A DNA stretch of 64,000 nt from Paenibacillus oceani. GTDB lineage: Bacteria; Bacillota; Bacilli; Paenibacillales; NBRC-103111. Both the position numbers and the translations under genes were made by a program. This document shows, piece after piece, positions 63,635 through 64,000 of this stretch (the stretch's first letter is position 1; the number at the start of each line of letters is the position of its first letter). The DNA is taken from assembly GCF_014705615.1 (NCBI RefSeq), contig NZ_JACXJA010000010.1, positions 62,001-126,000 on the forward strand. The letters are read 5' to 3'. A model generated the notes under the pieces. That model worked only from the letters and a program-made list of their open reading frames with translations. It was not told where the DNA came from and searched no databases.

Positions 63635-64000
63635 ATGGACGGATACCAGAGACGCAGAGAGCAGAAAAAAAAGGACATCTTGCGGACAGCCGTCGACCTG
63701 TTTTTGACTTACGGCATTCAGAAAGTGTCCATCGCGGAAATTGCCAGCCAGGCCAACGTATCGCAAGTAACGATTTATAACTATTTCGGCAGCAAACATA
63801 ATCTTGTCGAGGAAATGCTCGTTTATTATCTCGATCAGTTATGGTCGGAATATGAAAAGATGCTGTCCAGTGACTTGCCTTTTATCGAAAAAATTAAAAA
63901 CATGATGTTTACCAAGATCGATTCGGCAAATCAAGTGCACCCCGACGCCTTTACCCATTTCATGAAAAAGTACGCCGCCGGCGTCCCTTATCTGGAAAAG
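63635..64000 (+). CDS. TetR-family regulator, cut by the window edge
   Basis: 122 codons are open to the last base. The N-terminal helix-turn-helix is clear (IQKVSIAEIASQANVSQVTIYNYF, about 29-52), followed by the start of the ligand domain. GAGGTGA precedes the ATG by 7 bases. It is divergent from the ABC exporter genes and is the likely repressor of them. The C-terminus lies outside the window. Confidence 0.8.
   Translation, partial: MDGYQRRREQKKKDILRTAVDLFLTYGIQKVSIAEIASQANVSQVTIYNYFGSKHNLVEEMLVYYLDQLWSEYEKMLSSDLPFIEKIKNMMFTKIDSANQVHPDAFTHFMKKYAAGVPYLEK

Noticed and set aside
1-64000. CRISPR arrays, tRNA or rRNA genes, prophage or toxin-antitoxin pairs
   Set aside because: I scanned for spaced repeats, tRNA-like arms and typical genes and saw none. 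A covariance or profile search would be needed to exclude them fully.

Overview
The window looks like chromosomal DNA of a spore-forming, Gram-positive, Paenibacillus-like (Paenibacillaceae) bacterium. The clues are strong AGGAGG-type ribosome binding sites, large solute-binding lipoproteins with LplB/YtcP-type permeases but no own ATPase, YesM/YesN- and YesS-type regulators, thioredoxin-type ArsC, and Bacillus-like c-di-AMP and c-di-GMP riboswitches. No rRNA, tRNA, CRISPR array, phage or intact transposase was seen. The assignment rests on gene content and style, not on a database search.

Layout. 0-5 kb: an MFS drug exporter, then an autoregulated TetR-ABC exporter operon. 5-10 kb: an arsenic locus on the minus strand (arsR-arsB-arsC-arsI-phosphatase) plus a MarR-flavin monooxygenase pair. 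10.3-13.3 kb: a cupin gene, then a scrambled, gene-poor stretch with a c-di-GMP riboswitch in front of a broken surface-protein gene, an inverted spore-protein fragment and a probable group II intron remnant. 13.3-23 kb: malic enzyme, oligoendopeptidase and a sugar ABC importer with a YesS-type AraC regulator. 23-27.7 kb: a sigma-54 activator beside a dipeptidase and a class-C26 amidohydrolase, which are divergently transcribed from two sigma-54-type promoters. 28-29.5 kb: a short-chain dehydrogenase coupled to a TetR gene that lacks a normal start codon.

29.6-44.5 kb is a potassium-homeostasis island. It holds a kdp operon (a 35-codon ORF, kdpF, kdpA, kdpB, kdpC, and a tandem-duplicated KdpD sensor without a kinase domain) behind a c-di-AMP riboswitch. 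A separate KdpD-like histidine kinase with KdpE is divergently encoded. A stand-alone universal-stress-type protein, a KtrB-type channel, and a KtrA-KtrB pair behind a second c-di-AMP riboswitch follow. The usual KdpD polypeptide is thus split over separate genes, one part of it duplicated, and two potassium uptake routes share the same second-messenger control.

44.6-53 kb: a sugar isomerase-like gene, a DUF6528-like propeller, a second sugar ABC importer and its YesM/YesN two-component system. 53-60.7 kb: a VOC protein, then a LacI-led minus-strand group (solute-binding lipoprotein, alpha/beta hydrolase, sulfatase, PP2C-like protein, glycerophosphodiesterase), perhaps for a sulfated or phosphorylated substrate. 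61-64 kb: an ABC exporter facing a TetR gene that runs off the window.

Several short sequence echoes (a C26 amidohydrolase tail at 1.65 kb and 13.35 kb, a TetR-gene segment at 5.0 and 28.0 kb, a 20-base match at 11.0 and 16.6 kb) show that parts of this region were duplicated and rearranged.
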